A stretch of 64,000 nt of DNA, taken from positions 9,548,001 through 9,612,000 of the forward strand of contig OX344764.1 in NCBI GenBank assembly GCA_947034895.1, in the 5' to 3' direction. Origin of the DNA: Rhytidiadelphus loreus (taxonomy: Eukaryota > Streptophyta > Bryopsida > Hypnales > Hylocomiaceae). Numbering within the stretch: the stretch's first letter is position 1; every line of letters begins with the position of its first letter. Shown here piece by piece: positions 31,974 to 44,973 of the stretch. Under the pieces are notes generated by a model. The model had not been told where the DNA came from. It ran no database searches and worked only from the letters and a program-made list of their open reading frames with translations. The position numbers and the translations under genes are program-made.

Positions 31974-34200
31974 CACAATAACAAAAAAAAGTGCAATGAG
32001 TGATGCTAAGAAAATACGGGAATGAAATTTGAAATCACAACTTTCACCTCTTGAAAATTAGGTGCAGCATTCTATCTCATTAAGATACTTTGAGTGACCC
32101 ACACATTCAAGTAGTTGACCTATCCATCTCCTTTTTAAACTTTGATTTCAAATTGGCATCCTCTACAAAGAATACGACAGAGTCGATGAAGTTCAGGTGC
32201 CACCAGGTCATTCAATGCCATGGTCCACAAGTTGAAGGGGATCTCAAATTTGAGTCTCCAAGATTTGCTAAAGATGTCGACATTTACATCAAACACATAC
32301 ATCACACTTTGGGCCTTCGTTGCCCCTAGAAATTTGACACATGTGACTTTCATAGGAAGCAAGTGTGAGTCTTGCTAGCTGCATGGTTAATCCAATGTGC
32401 ACCTGAAGTCCCTTTGGCACAATTTCTAGAACTACAAATAGGCACAAAAACCACTTCTATCTACAGCACATCGATCAAAGTACATCTGTCTTCAAAGCCC
32501 ACAACATGATCATGCTTAGGATAGTGGAAGCCATACCCTATCCCAAATTTGGAACACTAGCTACCCTAAAACCCCAAATCTTCTATGTTGCCCCCAACCA
32601 TAAACCATCACCTCATCCCTTCAAAACTAAATTCTAAGCCAAATTATCCGAAGTACTCACATAAATTTGTGTCACTAAAGTGCAACATTCACAAAACCCA
32701 CAAAAAAACCCGTCCTTCAAAGCAACAGAATGTTACCTTAGTGCACTTTAAACTTTGAAAACATCAAAAACTTCACATGAAGCTGTGGTCATCCAACTTG
32801 AGTCCCATCATCCACCAATTCAAGTCTAATATTTTTTTGTTCATACTCCAAGCTTCAAAGACTCCAATTGTATAGTAATTAATCAAATACAACTAGCAGA
32901 CATTGGATCCACCATTGCGTACACCTCAAAAAGCTATAGTACTTCTAATACTTCTAAAAAAACTTTAGATTTTTTATTCTTTTGGCAAGGCTATTGTAGA
33001 AACTAAAAAAAGATAAAATTCATTATTATCCCCTACCCTTCATTATTTATAAATACTCTAAACCCATTACAATGATGCTAATTTATTTTCAAGCCATGTC
33101 AAAAATTTAGGACCAAAGCAATTATAATAACCCTTCATTTGATCGCATGTGTACCCCCAAAAAATGGAAGTGCACTCCTCAAGCTTGATGGCAACTCAAG
33201 GTGTCTAGGTTGAAGCTTAGAAAAATGTTCAATTCATTGTGATATCAATTAGAAAAGAAATCATGCTTCTATAAAGGAGGTGAAATTTAGACCTTTGTGT
33301 CAAAATTTTGAAAACATCCATTAAAAATGAACTTTATAAGACCTTTCTTGGGAGGCCATATGATTCTCGATTAAAGTACAAGGCTAAAGTGAGAATAATT
33401 CTCTTCTATAAACCCTTTGAAAATATTTTGCTTCCTTCTATTAATTATAATCCTCTAAAATTCTTATTTGAAGAAAATACCTTATACCTCATTCCAATGT
33501 TTTAAAAGGGAATAGAAGATTCAAATGTACCAATACTTGAACTTAAGCCAACATTATCATGGCAAGTCTCCCAAAAGAGTATAGGTTTATCAAGATAGAA
33601 TGGCAATTAAACCTATGAATGTATTTGGGCCTTCCACAAAAACATTTCAATGTTATAAAATTCTTGTCAATATTCCTTAAGCTATTCTTGAAAAACTTTT
33701 TAATTTTAGATAACCAAAAGAATTTAGATTGGTGGGTGCGTTCACATGAACAATCTATCCAATGCTACCCATGATTGTGATGACAAGTCATCAAGGGAAA
33801 CTCGAAAGAAAAGACAAAGACGTTACGTCTACCTTGACCAATTTGGTAGCTAAGGTGGCTTGTTTTTTGGTTTTCTATTTGCAAATAAAGTCCTCATTGT
33901 TGTTAATTTTTTTTGCAAATTTTCACTAGCAGACAAAAGTTTTGAGGGATTTGTAATTTTTTTTTTAAATTCAATACTTTATTTATTTGATAAGAAGTCA
34001 TTAAAATAGATGAAAATTTCAAAATTGAATGAATAAAGTATAAATAAGTAGATAAAAAATGTTTCTTTCCAAAAATGGTTACATAATGGATTTTGTTGTT
34101 ATCATGGAAGAGCACTAGTTTTTAAATACTTAGAAAGAACTCTTTACTTCACATGTTTTAAAAAGAGAATTCTAGAAAAGAGGCTCATAGGTGACTAGCC
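31974..34200. other. Intergenic DNA, moderate AT
   Basis: No supported gene. A 75-aa minus-strand frame (32135-32362) and an overlapping plus frame exist at 32.1-32.4 kb, in DNA with slightly higher GC. I recognise no domain in either. 33.3-33.5 kb has a 65-aa frame of biased composition. Confidence 0.4.
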
Positions 34201-35300
34201 CTAACTTTGACCTTATAGATTGCAAGATATTTGCATTTGGAGTGAAGGAAATAGGGGGGTTTTGCACCTTGAGTGACTAGAATATAAGACTTTGAATCCT
34301 TTTAGCTTTGAATATTTCACTATGAAGGTGGAGAATTGAGTTAAGGGTCTAGAAAAAAAAATTACAAGAAAAAAATTTGTTTTTCATTATTTAAAAAAAT
34401 TGTTAAGCAGAAGAAAGTACAAGATAGAAGAAAAAACTAAATCATGAATTGCTCTAATTAAAGATGGAATTTGAAATACACTAATTCCAACAATGACATT
34501 AGATGTGATTCGGGGGGGCTGGAGGGCCATTTCAGGCTGTTCCCAGCTCCGTTCCCCCGGGCCCCATCAAACACGGTTGACAGTTGTTGTTTTTAAAAAA
34601 AATTAAAAAATTAAAAAAAATTAAAGTTCTTAAAATGGAAAACAAAGTTTAATTTTTTAATTTTTAATTTTTTTTTCGAAAAAATCGATGTGGCAGTCGC
34701 TTGGCCAAGTCAGCAGGCCCTCTGAACGACCAGTTTCGTCCACTTTTGTCCAGTTTCGTCCAGTTTTCCACTTGGGAACTCGCGGCCCATCCCAGTAGGG
34801 AAATCTCATCTAATGGATTGATCTAGAAAGCAAATTAAAATTTGTCAAAAAAAAACTCTTCTTAAATTGTGAAAATTGAGTTAAAAAATGAATCCACTAA
34901 GTTATTTTCTGAAGAAGATGTACTCGAAGATGTAATGATTGCCCACAAAACAAGAAGCTCCATAACTTTTACATCACTAATACAAATGAAATGAATTAAA
35001 GTTTTACATACAAATAAAAATATAATTTATGATAAACAAACAAAATATTAATCTTTCAAGTTGTTGTAGGTTTAATTTTTCTTTTTTGCCTATTGAATTG
35101 CATTTTGGACTTAGGGTGGTATAATTTTTGCTCCCAAGCACCAATTAAAATAAAAGTTATGCTCCCATAAAACTAATGTGTTTTTTCTATCTTCAAAAAA
35201 AGTTTCATAAAATCATGTCAAAAATTGAGGTCACATGAACCTATCCAATATCTAAGTGTCGCATCAGGGATCTTTGGGACTAGAGTTAACAAAACAAAAG
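34200..35300. repeat. Degenerate copy of the TTAACCCCTAAA repeat family, split by a MITE
   Basis: The interior words match those of the copy at 49731-50662: GATTGCAAGATATT.GCATTTG, GAGAATTGAGTTAAGGGTCTAGAA, TTTTTCATTATTTAAAAAAATTG, GCTCTAATTAAAGATGGAATTTGAAA, then after the MITE GTGAAAATTGAGTTAAAAAATGAATCC and CATAACTTTTACATCACTAAT. The 34502-34810 element interrupts the match, so it inserted later. Outer ends are not clear. Confidence 0.55.
34502..34810. mobile_element. TA-flanked MITE, copy 2 (nested)
   Basis: A 309-bp element with TA on both sides; ends GATGTGATTCGGGGGGG and TAGGGAAATCTCATC. It shares TTTCAGGCTGTTCCC and GGGAACTCGCGGCCC with the related copies at 14527 and 38928. The core is AT-rich with poly-T. 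It sits inside a degenerate copy of another repeat, giving a relative insertion order. Confidence 0.75.
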
Positions 35301-38300
35301 TGTCAATTGTTATAAGTTATCAAATATTTTCAAATTGTAACCTTAGAATCTTAAACTAGATGTCATATGGATTACATGAGAAAATTAAACACAACAATAT
35401 CACACACCACTCATCTCCCAAATTGAGAACAATGTTTCCATCGATGCCTACCAGTCTATGCCCTGATTCCAATACAAAAAGCCATATCTACAATCCCCAT
35501 ACCATGTCACGCAATATAGGTAAATTATAGTAAAAAAATTTATTTGTAAAAATCTCAAGCCCTAAAATTTTCAAGCAGTCTATACTTTTTGATCTGTCTA
35601 CTAGTCCGGGACATTTGGTAATCCTAACCTGCTTGATGAGTAACTATGCACTCACTATGCAATCAAAAGAAGTAGTCAACCCCTTTTTCTTCCCCATGTC
35701 CACCTCAACCGTTGATTCTCTCCTGGTCACCCCAACCATTGATTGTTTTTGGAAAAAAAAACGGGGGCCCTCTCTTTGCCATTGATGAGAGCTGTTGTGA
35801 AAAATTGTCCCCCATTGATATTGGATATGAATATTCTATATTGTATATAGATATTGTATACCGTATACATGTACAAGATACATAATATGAATCAATATGG
35901 GACATATTGATTGTATGAAACCCCCACCCTCTCAAAATTATAAGAGGGGTGGTGTGTGTTTGAAAAATCAAGCTTAATAAAATTTTAACAAAAGAAATTT
36001 TAATTTTAAAATTTTAGAAACCTAGGGGGAAGGGAGGGAGTTTTTTTTTTTTGGAGGGATGAATTACTGCCTCTTTTGGGTTGTGCACACATAGTGTCAC
36101 TATGCACTCAAAAGAGGGAGTAACTACCTACTAACTTTCAAACCTTGCCTTCAATTGTTTGAAAGCGGTGTCATAATGTGGTTGTTTATTATTTAAAATA
36201 GACATTTATTTTTCTTTGAGTTCAAATGTAATAGTAGGTGTTGTTAGATGGTGTAAGAGTTATACATGTCATCACACGTTGATGAGGATGTAGATTACAA
36301 AAAGAGAGTTAGAATATCAGTTGCAAAAATTGCACATCAAGTATTACGATTTAATTGCTAGTTCTGAGTAGAGGAATGTATCTTTTTGAACCTTTATACT
36401 CTTGATATGAAAAGTTCAACATTTTTTATTCTAATGTTTGATTGCAATTGTAGATTTAAAATGGTTAGTAGAGGTTAAAGTGTTTTTTTATTGTGACATA
36501 GTGGGGTTCATTTTGTTGTTATAAATTGATGTAGGAGGATTGAAAGTCTTTATCCATATATGTGTGCCAAAAATAATCCTTAGATGCAATCAAGGAACAT
36601 CACGTCAAACATTCAATGTGATATTTGGAAACTTGTTTGAACATATAATTGTATGACAATTAATAATGATATGAGTATAACTATACAAATAAGTGAACTC
36701 TAACTTTGTGATTTAAATGTATATACTTGCAATTTTGATGTAGTGTCTATGATAAAACATTCATCTCAAGATGTTCTTTTATAGATCCTTGTGATAGAAG
36801 GGAAGACAAGGTCTACAAAGACTACACAATTTTTTCAATATCTTTATGAAGTTGGATATAACAAGTAATGAAAGGTATTTTGATGCCTTGTGCTTGCAAT
36901 TAACTTCTTTTGTCTCCTTTTCTTTGCAGTTAAATCACTAAGTAGGCATTGTAACAGTGTAGATTTTATTATTGGCATTGTAAATTATATTACTCAAATT
37001 GGATCAATGAGAGAAATTATAACTTATGGAGTTGGGCTTATTCATGATTGTACGGGCTGAAGTATTGAGGTATTCACCAATACAAAAAGTCTATGAATGA
37101 CTTGCTTTAATGATTGCAAAATTAGTCATTTAGGACATTTATTACTAGAAAATGACTAGAGATTTATTTTAGGGTTTAAGTCATTTTGGACAAGTCATTT
37201 GTTTTCATTAGTCATATAATTGTAATGATTCATTCTTCATTTGATTGTTGACGTGGAAGCTTGCCAATCTCTAATGTTGATGGGGTTATTGTGTTGAATA
37301 GTGCGGATGATTGAACTTAATTGACATGGGCTTTGGTGCACAACATGTCTACTGAAGTGGATGTGATTGGTAACTAGACACTATTGATGTTATAGGCATT
37401 GTCCAACATGGTTGCTTGCATGTCTACTAAAGTAAATTTGATTGGTGATTGGATACTACTGATGTGGTAATTATCATCCAATGAGGTTGCTAACATGGTA
37501 CAACTTACAAACAATTGCTTAATTGACGTGGCATTAACTCTAATCATTTTTAGTTAATTGGCAGTCATTTTCATCATTTGGGAAGTCATATGTTTGTTAT
37601 GCAATAGTTGTGTATGACTATTGTAGTCATTGATTATTTTGTTTTTTCTTCTTCTTTTTGCCTCAGACAAGATGTCAAGGTGAGGGTTTCTTTTAGTCAA
37701 TTAGTCATTATAATTGCCACCTCCCCAAGTATAGTACTATGTTTCCTTGTTTGGAATTTTTGATTACTTTACATGCCTTTGTCATTATTCTTCTATTGAA
37801 TAGTAGACAAACACTTCTTGTTTGAAATTCTACAATTTTTTTAAAGAAAACTAATGAAGCTCTTGGTTTAGGTACAAGAATAAGATACAAAATCAAAATT
37901 AGCAATGTATCAAGTGGATTCAATGGTTCTTTGGTGCATCTTTTGCATTATTTTGTTTTTGGGTGTATTTTTATTTATTAGATATGATGATTTATTTTCA
38001 ATTGGTGGTTGGTTGTAGTTTTCAATGGACCAAGAAGCAACCACAATTTAAGGTAGGAATACCATAAACAATTAAAATAAGCATTTCAACCTATAAGATA
38101 GGGAAATTCATTGAGAAATTGAGCTCAATGTGTGCAGAAGTAAAGATGAGGACAAATGCTAAAAAAATAATTCTTCAAGAATGAATATTTTATTGAATAT
38201 AAATATGGATTCTTCATTTGGACCCCATTCATGTCTTATAGCTTCACCTATGTGGATGTATCACTATTAGGAGGAAATTGAACCTAAAAAAAGGGTTGCT

Positions 38301-38590
38301 TTTGTAATGCAAAAGTTTGGATGGGAAAGAGCCTTCTCAACTCACTAATTGGACCAAGAATTGCATGATGGACTCAAAAATTTGTCATCATTATTGAATT
38401 CATCTCCATAATCTCATAAATCACATGCCTCTTACAAGTATCTACATGCCAAGTGTCTACTACCAACCTTTAGTATTCCTACGTGGAGGTACTAATGATA
38501 ATGTGGACACCTTCATATTTGCCTCAATCAATACTAAAAGCCTCTTAATGGGTTCAATTTCCTCCTAATGAGGATGGATTTATTTTATTT
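35300..38590. other. AT-rich intergenic DNA with small repeats
   Basis: No supported gene. A hairpin (TTACTGCCTCTTTTG against CAAAAGAGGGAGTAA) lies at 36066-36123; similar words occur near 35.63 and 55.4-55.6 kb. TATATTGTATATAG-like microsatellite sequence lies near 35.84 kb. A ~85-bp tandem duplication (CATGTCTACT.AAGT..AT.TGATTGGT) is at 37345-37490. Confidence 0.45.
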
Positions 38591-38599
38591 TTAAAATTA

Positions 38600-40140
38600 A
38601 AAGAATTGAAGAAAGAGGAAAAGCTTCATGCTAAAACAACTTGAGTATGAATTGAAGAAAAATGGTGAGCTTGACAAGAAGTATATATCAGGTATGTTTG
38701 AAAAATCATATTTTGGTAATACAATAGGATATTTACATTTGCTATTGGACTTGGATTTGGGGTGTGATGACAAAGTAGTAAAGGTGCACTCAATAGACCT
38801 TTATGATGAAATTAAGAAGTTTATGGAAATACGAGAAATGATAGTGGAGACTAAATATAAGACCATGGCAAAGAAAATTAAACTAGTGGCTTTAATGCTA
38901 CATTTAATTACTTCCAGACTATCATTACATGGGATTTAGCCCTTGGGAAGGACTGTTTCAGGTTGTTCCCGTTGTTGGGAACCAACCTAAACTGCTTGCA
39001 AAAAAATTAATTAAAAAATTAATTAAAAAAATATTTAAAAATAGAAAATAGAAAATAGAAAATAAAAATAGAAAATAAAAAATAAAAAATAAAAAATAAA
39101 AAATATTTAATTAAAATAAAAAATAAAAAATAAAAAATAAAAAATATTTATTTATTAATATTTGTTGATGTGGTCGACTCTCTACCACATCAACAATTTG
39201 GGAACACTGGGGAACTCGCAGCCCTTTGCTGCAGCTGAATCCCATCTACTTTCAATGAATTCTAGACAAAACATTGGGAGATCTTCAAATAATAACATGA
39301 GGAGATCCCTTGATGTTTGTATAGATCTCCCAATGTTTTGCATTATCTCTTGATGACCAATTTTTTTTCCTGATGACTATTACTAATTCTAGACTTTTCA
39401 AAGTCCAAAAGTAGTTAAAAGTGGCATTTTACCACTTCCATTGGATTTTAAAAAGGTAGAAAGGCTTTTGTGCAACCAAATTTGAAATATCCTAAGTACA
39501 TAGGATATGATTTCATGGATGATGGATTAAAAATTGGAGATGAAGACATTTTATTGTGTAATGAGAAAAAATATATTTTTTAAATGCTTTCATACCATGG
39601 CAAAGCATTTGCTTTTGAGTCACATGAGATTAGGTGTGTTGATCCAATTATTGTAGCATGTACCTATGGTTATTTTTACAATTCCACATGTATCTTGGAA
39701 ATTGAGGCCTATTCCAATACCAAGGGCTTATTTGTCAAAACTAGTGGAATTATTGAATGGAAAGATTAAGATGGGAATTTTAGAGCCTTCTATTGTACCA
39801 TATTTAAATCAATAGTTCACAATGCCTAAGAAAAATGGAGCATTGAGGTTCATTCAAGATATGCAACTGGTGAATAAGGTGACCATTAGAAATATGGTCT
39901 CAAATTCAATTGTTGATGAATTTGCGGAAGCATTTATTAGGGCGGTAATTTATTCAATGGGTGATTTATTTTCAAGTCATAACCACAATGTGAACGCCAT
40001 TGGGCTTAGTGAAAATGTATGCATTACCTTAAAGAGCTACAAATTCCCTTAGCACATATGATGAATGGAATGAATAAAGTATTGAAGGTTTCATTTCAGA
40101 CACAACTATGCCATTTTTTGATGATGTGTTAACTTTGTCT
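38600..40140 (+). pseudogene. Decayed Ty3/gypsy-type retrotransposon pol fragment
   Basis: Three separate plus-strand pieces carry gypsy pol signatures in the correct order. 38628-38939 encodes a lysine-rich part upstream of the reverse transcriptase. 39584-39769 carries HGKAFAFESHEIRCVDP, matching the pre-RT segment. 39822-40052 carries PKKNGALRFIQDMQLVNKVTIRN, DEFAEAF and YSMGDLFS, the start of the reverse transcriptase. A weak PFFDDV echo follows near 40112. Frames are broken by stops and shifts, the catalytic Y-x-DD region is absent, and a 319-bp MITE (38928-39246) interrupts it. No LTRs were recognised. Inactive relic. Confidence 0.8.
38928..39246. mobile_element. TA-flanked MITE, copy 3 (inside gypsy relic)
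   Basis: A 319-bp element with TA on both sides; ends CATGGGATTTAGCCC and GCTGAATCCCATC form the clearest terminal repeat of the three copies. It carries TTTCAGGTTGTTCCCG and GGGGAACTCGCAGCCC. The core is a long AAAAT/AAAATAG array (39001-39152). An inner inverted pair, TTGATGTGGTCGA against CTACCACATCAA, is at 39165-39197. Confidence 0.75.
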
Positions 40141-41722
40141 ATTCCATGGTGGAAAAAGTGTTTGAGGAGAAATGCCTATTAGGTTAGTTCATTGTTAGCT
40201 AGTGGAACTAGGGAAAAAATCAATGAAAAAATCTGTTAAATTTTTAAAGGGAAATACAAAGGAAAAACATACTCTCTATATTTAAAAAAACAGATTCAAT
40301 ATGGGAATTAAAGGAAAATAATTGGTAAAACTAACAAAATATCTTGAATGTTGGACCACATAATATTGTTAACCAACATTGGTAGGTCCTTTTGCTTCCA
40401 TATAAAAGTGGAACCCGCCAATATGACAACTTTACAACCACCTAATGACTCTTTTGCAACTTTCCACTCAACCAATGAAACTATAGTTGCAACTTCTAAG
40501 CCATTCAATGATTTTCTATAGATTATAACTAAGTGTACTCCTAGGCATATAGAAAGACATTATCCCTCTTCTTATGAGGTAGGGTTTAGGTTGGTTAACT
40601 TTTAAGATAATTGCAAGCCCCACAAGCATAGTTCTTGATTTTAACTTATTTAAGCCTTTACTAAGGAACTGTAGCTCCAATAATTTACTTTTCACTCCAC
40701 TTGAATTTTTTTCAAAATTGTTAAGATGGCAATTTTTGTAATACAGTCAAGATAGCATCTTGAAAGCTCAAAATACACTACTTTTGAACTTTTTCTATCA
40801 AATTTCTCTCCATATAAGCTTAAGGAGTACACCAATTACACCATGATGTTTCATCATTATTATTTCCATTTTCCCTTCAGAATTTCATACTATTTTAACC
40901 ATTTTCACAATTCTTATACAGAAATTTGCACAAAATATCATACAAAATTCAATTTTAACATTTTTAATTACGAAAAATGAGATGAAATTTCAGACATAGT
41001 CACTACGTGTGACAAATGTCAAAATTTTGAAATGTGTGTTTTCATGTATAAATCTAATGAAGTTTGACCAACCCCAAACATGAAATGTCCTTTAATTAAG
41101 GGTTGACATGTTATGCAGCCAGCCAGCATTGTGATATCATTGAATGAAAAAAAATAGGCGTTGCTTTACTTTTTTGTTTTGTTTTCTTATTTTGGGAAAC
41201 TGAAAAGGGATTACTTTACTTTTTCAGTTCCTAATGATATCAAACTGAACTTTTTAAACTTGGAGCTCAATCAATTTTTTACACACATGAATAGACACAT
41301 GAATCAATTTGTGGTAAAGAAAGAAACTAAGGAGTCCAATCCTTGGTTAATTATTTGTTTATAATTTTGCTTTTTTTGAAAATCCTTGGTTAATTTGACC
41401 GTACAATTGTGGCACTGGTTAATTAATAATAATCACCAAGCAAAAGGATCCCATTGGAGGAGCTTCATGGAGTGATTTTCGGCATTGGGATTTTATAGTT
41501 TTTGTTTGTGCAAAAATAGATGGAAATAATATATAGAAATTAGTACCGAAATGGGTTGTGCACAACTACCACGTGGCGTACTGGGATGGCAGGGTTGTGT
41601 TGGTGTAAATATAGAAAAAGTTGATGGAAAGCCTAGAGCGAAGGAAAAAGACTGAGTACCCAATCAGGGATTTTTTAATATCATTCAGGAGAAGTAGCTG
41701 ACAGCTATTTCTTCAATACTCG
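40141..41722. other. AT-rich intergenic DNA
   Basis: No supported gene. Frames are short. Composition becomes slightly less AT-rich after 41.4 kb (ACCACGTGGCGTACTGGGATGG near 41568, including CACGTGG), but nothing codes nearby. Confidence 0.45.
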
Positions 41723-41820
41723 GGTGATACTTGGATGATACTTGGATGATACTTGGATGATACTTGGATGATACTTGGATGATACTTGGATGATACTTGG
41801 GTGATACTTGGTGATACTTG
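41723..41820. repeat. 11-bp minisatellite
   Basis: Nine consecutive units of GATGATACTTG (first and last units GGTGATACTTG; the final one lacks one base). The array stops eight bases before the left end of the MITE at 41830. Near-identical units mark a recent expansion. Confidence 0.92.
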
Positions 41821-41829
41821 GGTGAGGAG

Positions 41830-42024
41830 GGCTAGGGTGAACTTATTTGTCACCCATGATAAAATTTGGAAATTTGGAATTCATATTTACAATCAAAGGT
41901 TCCAAATATGCTAGACAAGGTGTAGAAGATAAATTAATCAAGCACAAAATAAGGGGGCTTTTTTTTACATACACCCTTGGAATGACTTTGGAGGACAAGC
42001 AAGGGGGTCCATTCACCCCGGCTT
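41830..42024. mobile_element. MULE-type MITE, degenerate copy
   Basis: Ends GGCTAGGGTGAAC and ATTCACCCCGGCTT are inverted repeats related to those of the copy at 46007. The interior shares GATAAAATTTGGAAATTTGGAATTCATATTTACAATCA-like text and GAAGATAAATTAATCAAGCACAAAATA with the copy at 16560. No intact target duplication was seen. Confidence 0.7.
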
Positions 42025-44860
42025 ATTAAAAATAGGTGATACCCAAGTAAAATTTGGCTATTTCTAGCTATTTTGACTGGAAAAAATGAAAAAAAAATTA
42101 TCGAAAAATAATCAACATCTTCTGGGTTGTAGCTAACAAGTGAAAATTGTGCATAAAAAAAACATTGTATTCGGATTTATTTTGGGAATTTTCTTGCTTG
42201 TTTGGAGTGTATTTTATTTGCTTTTGTCAAGTTGTTTGGTTGTTTGTGTCCTAATTTGGTGTTTTGGGATGTTATTTTTATCAATTTTAGAGTGCTTTTG
42301 TAGTATTCTTTTGAAGCAAGTTTATTAGAATGAGGTGGCAATTTTGCCAAGTGGGTAGGTGAAGTTGCCTAGTTGGATTGGAGTTTGGGTCAAGGTGGCA
42401 TGGATGGATTTTGGAATGTATATGTGGTTGAAATTGCGGTTCCAATTGGATGGTTTGCAAGTGGTTAGGTCGTCTTTTCCAATTTGGTAACCGCTTGGGT
42501 GTTTCCTATTAGGCTTGGTTTGTGTGCACTTTGGTTTTATCCACTATGAAAGAGAGTCCAGTGCAAGTCCCAGTCTGAGTTGGGTGCGTATTTGATTTTC
42601 TATTTGGAGTTTGAGCGTGCTATGGGATTGTGTTTGAATGTTATGATTTTTTTTGTGTGTGCGTCCTAATTGGTGAAGGTTCAATCGGATGGAATAGTGG
42701 TGAAGTTATAAGTACAAATTGGTGAATCTGATTTTGTGTCAATGGTGTGATGGATATAACGTGGGTACACCTAAAAAAAGCCACTTATTGGCACTGTGTA
42801 TAGTTACTGTTGTTAGACTGATTAGATTTTGATTTAGTTATGTGGGCAAGAACAAGCACATTCCAACGCACCAAAAAACATAAGATTTCAATATTGTATG
42901 CAAAAGTTATTAGCAGTCAAAGTCAGTTTCTAAAAGTGCCATCTACAAACTGTGAAGATGACTCATTTTGAAAATGTATACTTGTTCTAGATGGCACTTT
43001 TAGGTCAGGTGCCATTTTAGGTGTACCTATTTTCTGGTGACCAATTTGAGGTGATAACCAAATTGGAAAGTTCTGAGGTTGTGTCCAACTCGGGATGCAG
43101 TGCAGGAGTGAGGTGAAATTGACCAAGTGGCGGTCAGGATGCTAATCGGATAAAGTGGAAGTGAATGCAAGAATTGACGAAATTGTGAGAGATCAATTTA
43201 GTGTTCCCAGTTGGTGAGTTGCAAGTGCTCATGATGTAGAATCAAATTGGAGTGTAACTGTGGAGAGAAAAATTGAGATGCTAATTGGAAATATGAATGA
43301 TGGAAATTATGAGTGATGTATGGAGGAAGTTGAGACTTTGATCAAACAATTCAATTTTGTTTAACGGTGATTTAATCACCAATTTGGTAATATATACAAG
43401 ATGAGTTAATTTCAAATTGGTTGTTGGATGTATGTCAATATGTGCTTATTTTGGGTGTGATCTTGTATTTGTTTTTGTGGATATGTGAGACATATCAAAA
43501 TTAAGTGGTTGTCAGTGCAATGTCATTGTAGTGATGTTTTTGGCTATGAAATTCCAAGTTGGGTTATTGAAATTAAATTGAGATATTTTAATTTTAAACA
43601 TTGAATCTATTAGCATAGATTCCCTACTTGACGCTCTTCCTTGAAACAAACTTATTATACTAATAGGGTAATCTCCAATTTGGTCATTGTCCTTCTTCAA
43701 CAATATCCAATTTGGCATTTTTGAGTTGTATTAAGGCCATTGTTGTAGAACTTGCTTAGACTATGTTAGGGCACAAATCTACACACACTCCAACATTTAA
43801 AGGCTTCAAATGTTGGACTAGTTTTACATTGAATTGGATTGGTATATAGTAATGGGCAAGCCTTCTTGAATTGGTTATTAGTCTCATAGGCCTTCTTTGA
43901 TGGGCAAAACTTCGAAGTCCAAATTTTTACTTTGGAAAAAATGCAAGATGTGGATGTACTTCATACATTTCATGTAGCTCCTATAGGAAGTACTTGTAAT
44001 CATTTATAATCCACTTAATGGATTGTAGGTCTCTTTTCAAATATATTTTAAGAAACTTAGGATTTTGATCAGAAACTTAGGTATTTGCATAATGTAGACA
44101 TGCATAAATACATGGTTCTCAAAAAACTATGTACACATTATGCGGTGTCAATAATATCAATGTAGATTCATAATCCAAATTAACAAGTTAAAGGAGACAT
44201 AATATTCTTAAGTAACAAAGCTCAAGGGTCCTTCTATAATGTCACTATAGTACAACAAGAATAATTTGTGTTAAAGTAGCCTATAATTCATAGCTAGGCA
44301 ATTTTTCATTTAAAATTTTCTATAAAGAAATAAACCTTGATTCATTGGAAGCAAAGAATCCCTTGCCTTGAAGTTGAAGAATATTATGGGATGAATGCAA
44401 GAAGTCATATTTTGTAAGGTAATGAGGCATAATCAGGGTTGGTTCTCATTCACTACTTCCAAAGTCCCAAGTCTGACCAATTTTTTCAAAATTTTGACAT
44501 TGGACAACTAAACATGTAGAATACTCAAGTTTAGACATTAGACGACCACTTCAAAGCAAGATAAAAGCCAAAAACTATAGAGTCCTTGGCAAATCATCAT
44601 TACCAAAGCAAAATTTGTCCATTGACAATCCAAATGTGTCCAAATGTCAAGTACCATCAATGGTCCAATTTTGCTTTGGTGACCATGATTTGCAAAGGAC
44701 CTTTATAATTTATGACTTTTCTCTTGCTTTTGAATTGGTTGTTGAATGTGTAAACTTGAATTTTCTTGTACCAACTCAAAGTAGTTTTAGATGCACTTCC
44801 AATTATACAAATTTCAAATTCTTATTATATAAAGTAAACTATCCTATTATAAAGTAAATT
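42025..44860. other. Intergenic DNA with small hairpins
   Basis: No supported gene. 42.2-43.4 kb is T/G-rich on the plus strand with words such as AATTGG recurring. A 15-bp-arm hairpin (TAAAAGTGCCATCTA against TAGATGGCACTTTTA) lies at 42931-43002. 42.78-42.92 kb is a diverged relative of 18.72-18.91 kb (GCACCAAAAAACAT, ATTGTATGCAAAAGTTAT). Confidence 0.45.
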
Positions 44861-44864
44861 AGAT

Positions 44865-44973
44865 TGGGAGTAAGCCCATCGTGGACTTGGGCTGAATTAT
44901 GATAGTGGTGTAGATTTCAAAATTTGAATGTACACCAGAATTACAATTTTGACCACTATGGGCTTGCTCCCAT
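44865..44973. mobile_element. Short palindromic MITE (~109 bp)
   Basis: TGGGAGTAAGCCCATCGTGG at the left pairs with CCACTATGGGCTTGCTCCCA at the right (one mismatch in the first 15). The interior holds an AT-rich spacer. No other copy was seen in the window, so transposon origin is inferred from shape only. Confidence 0.45.
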
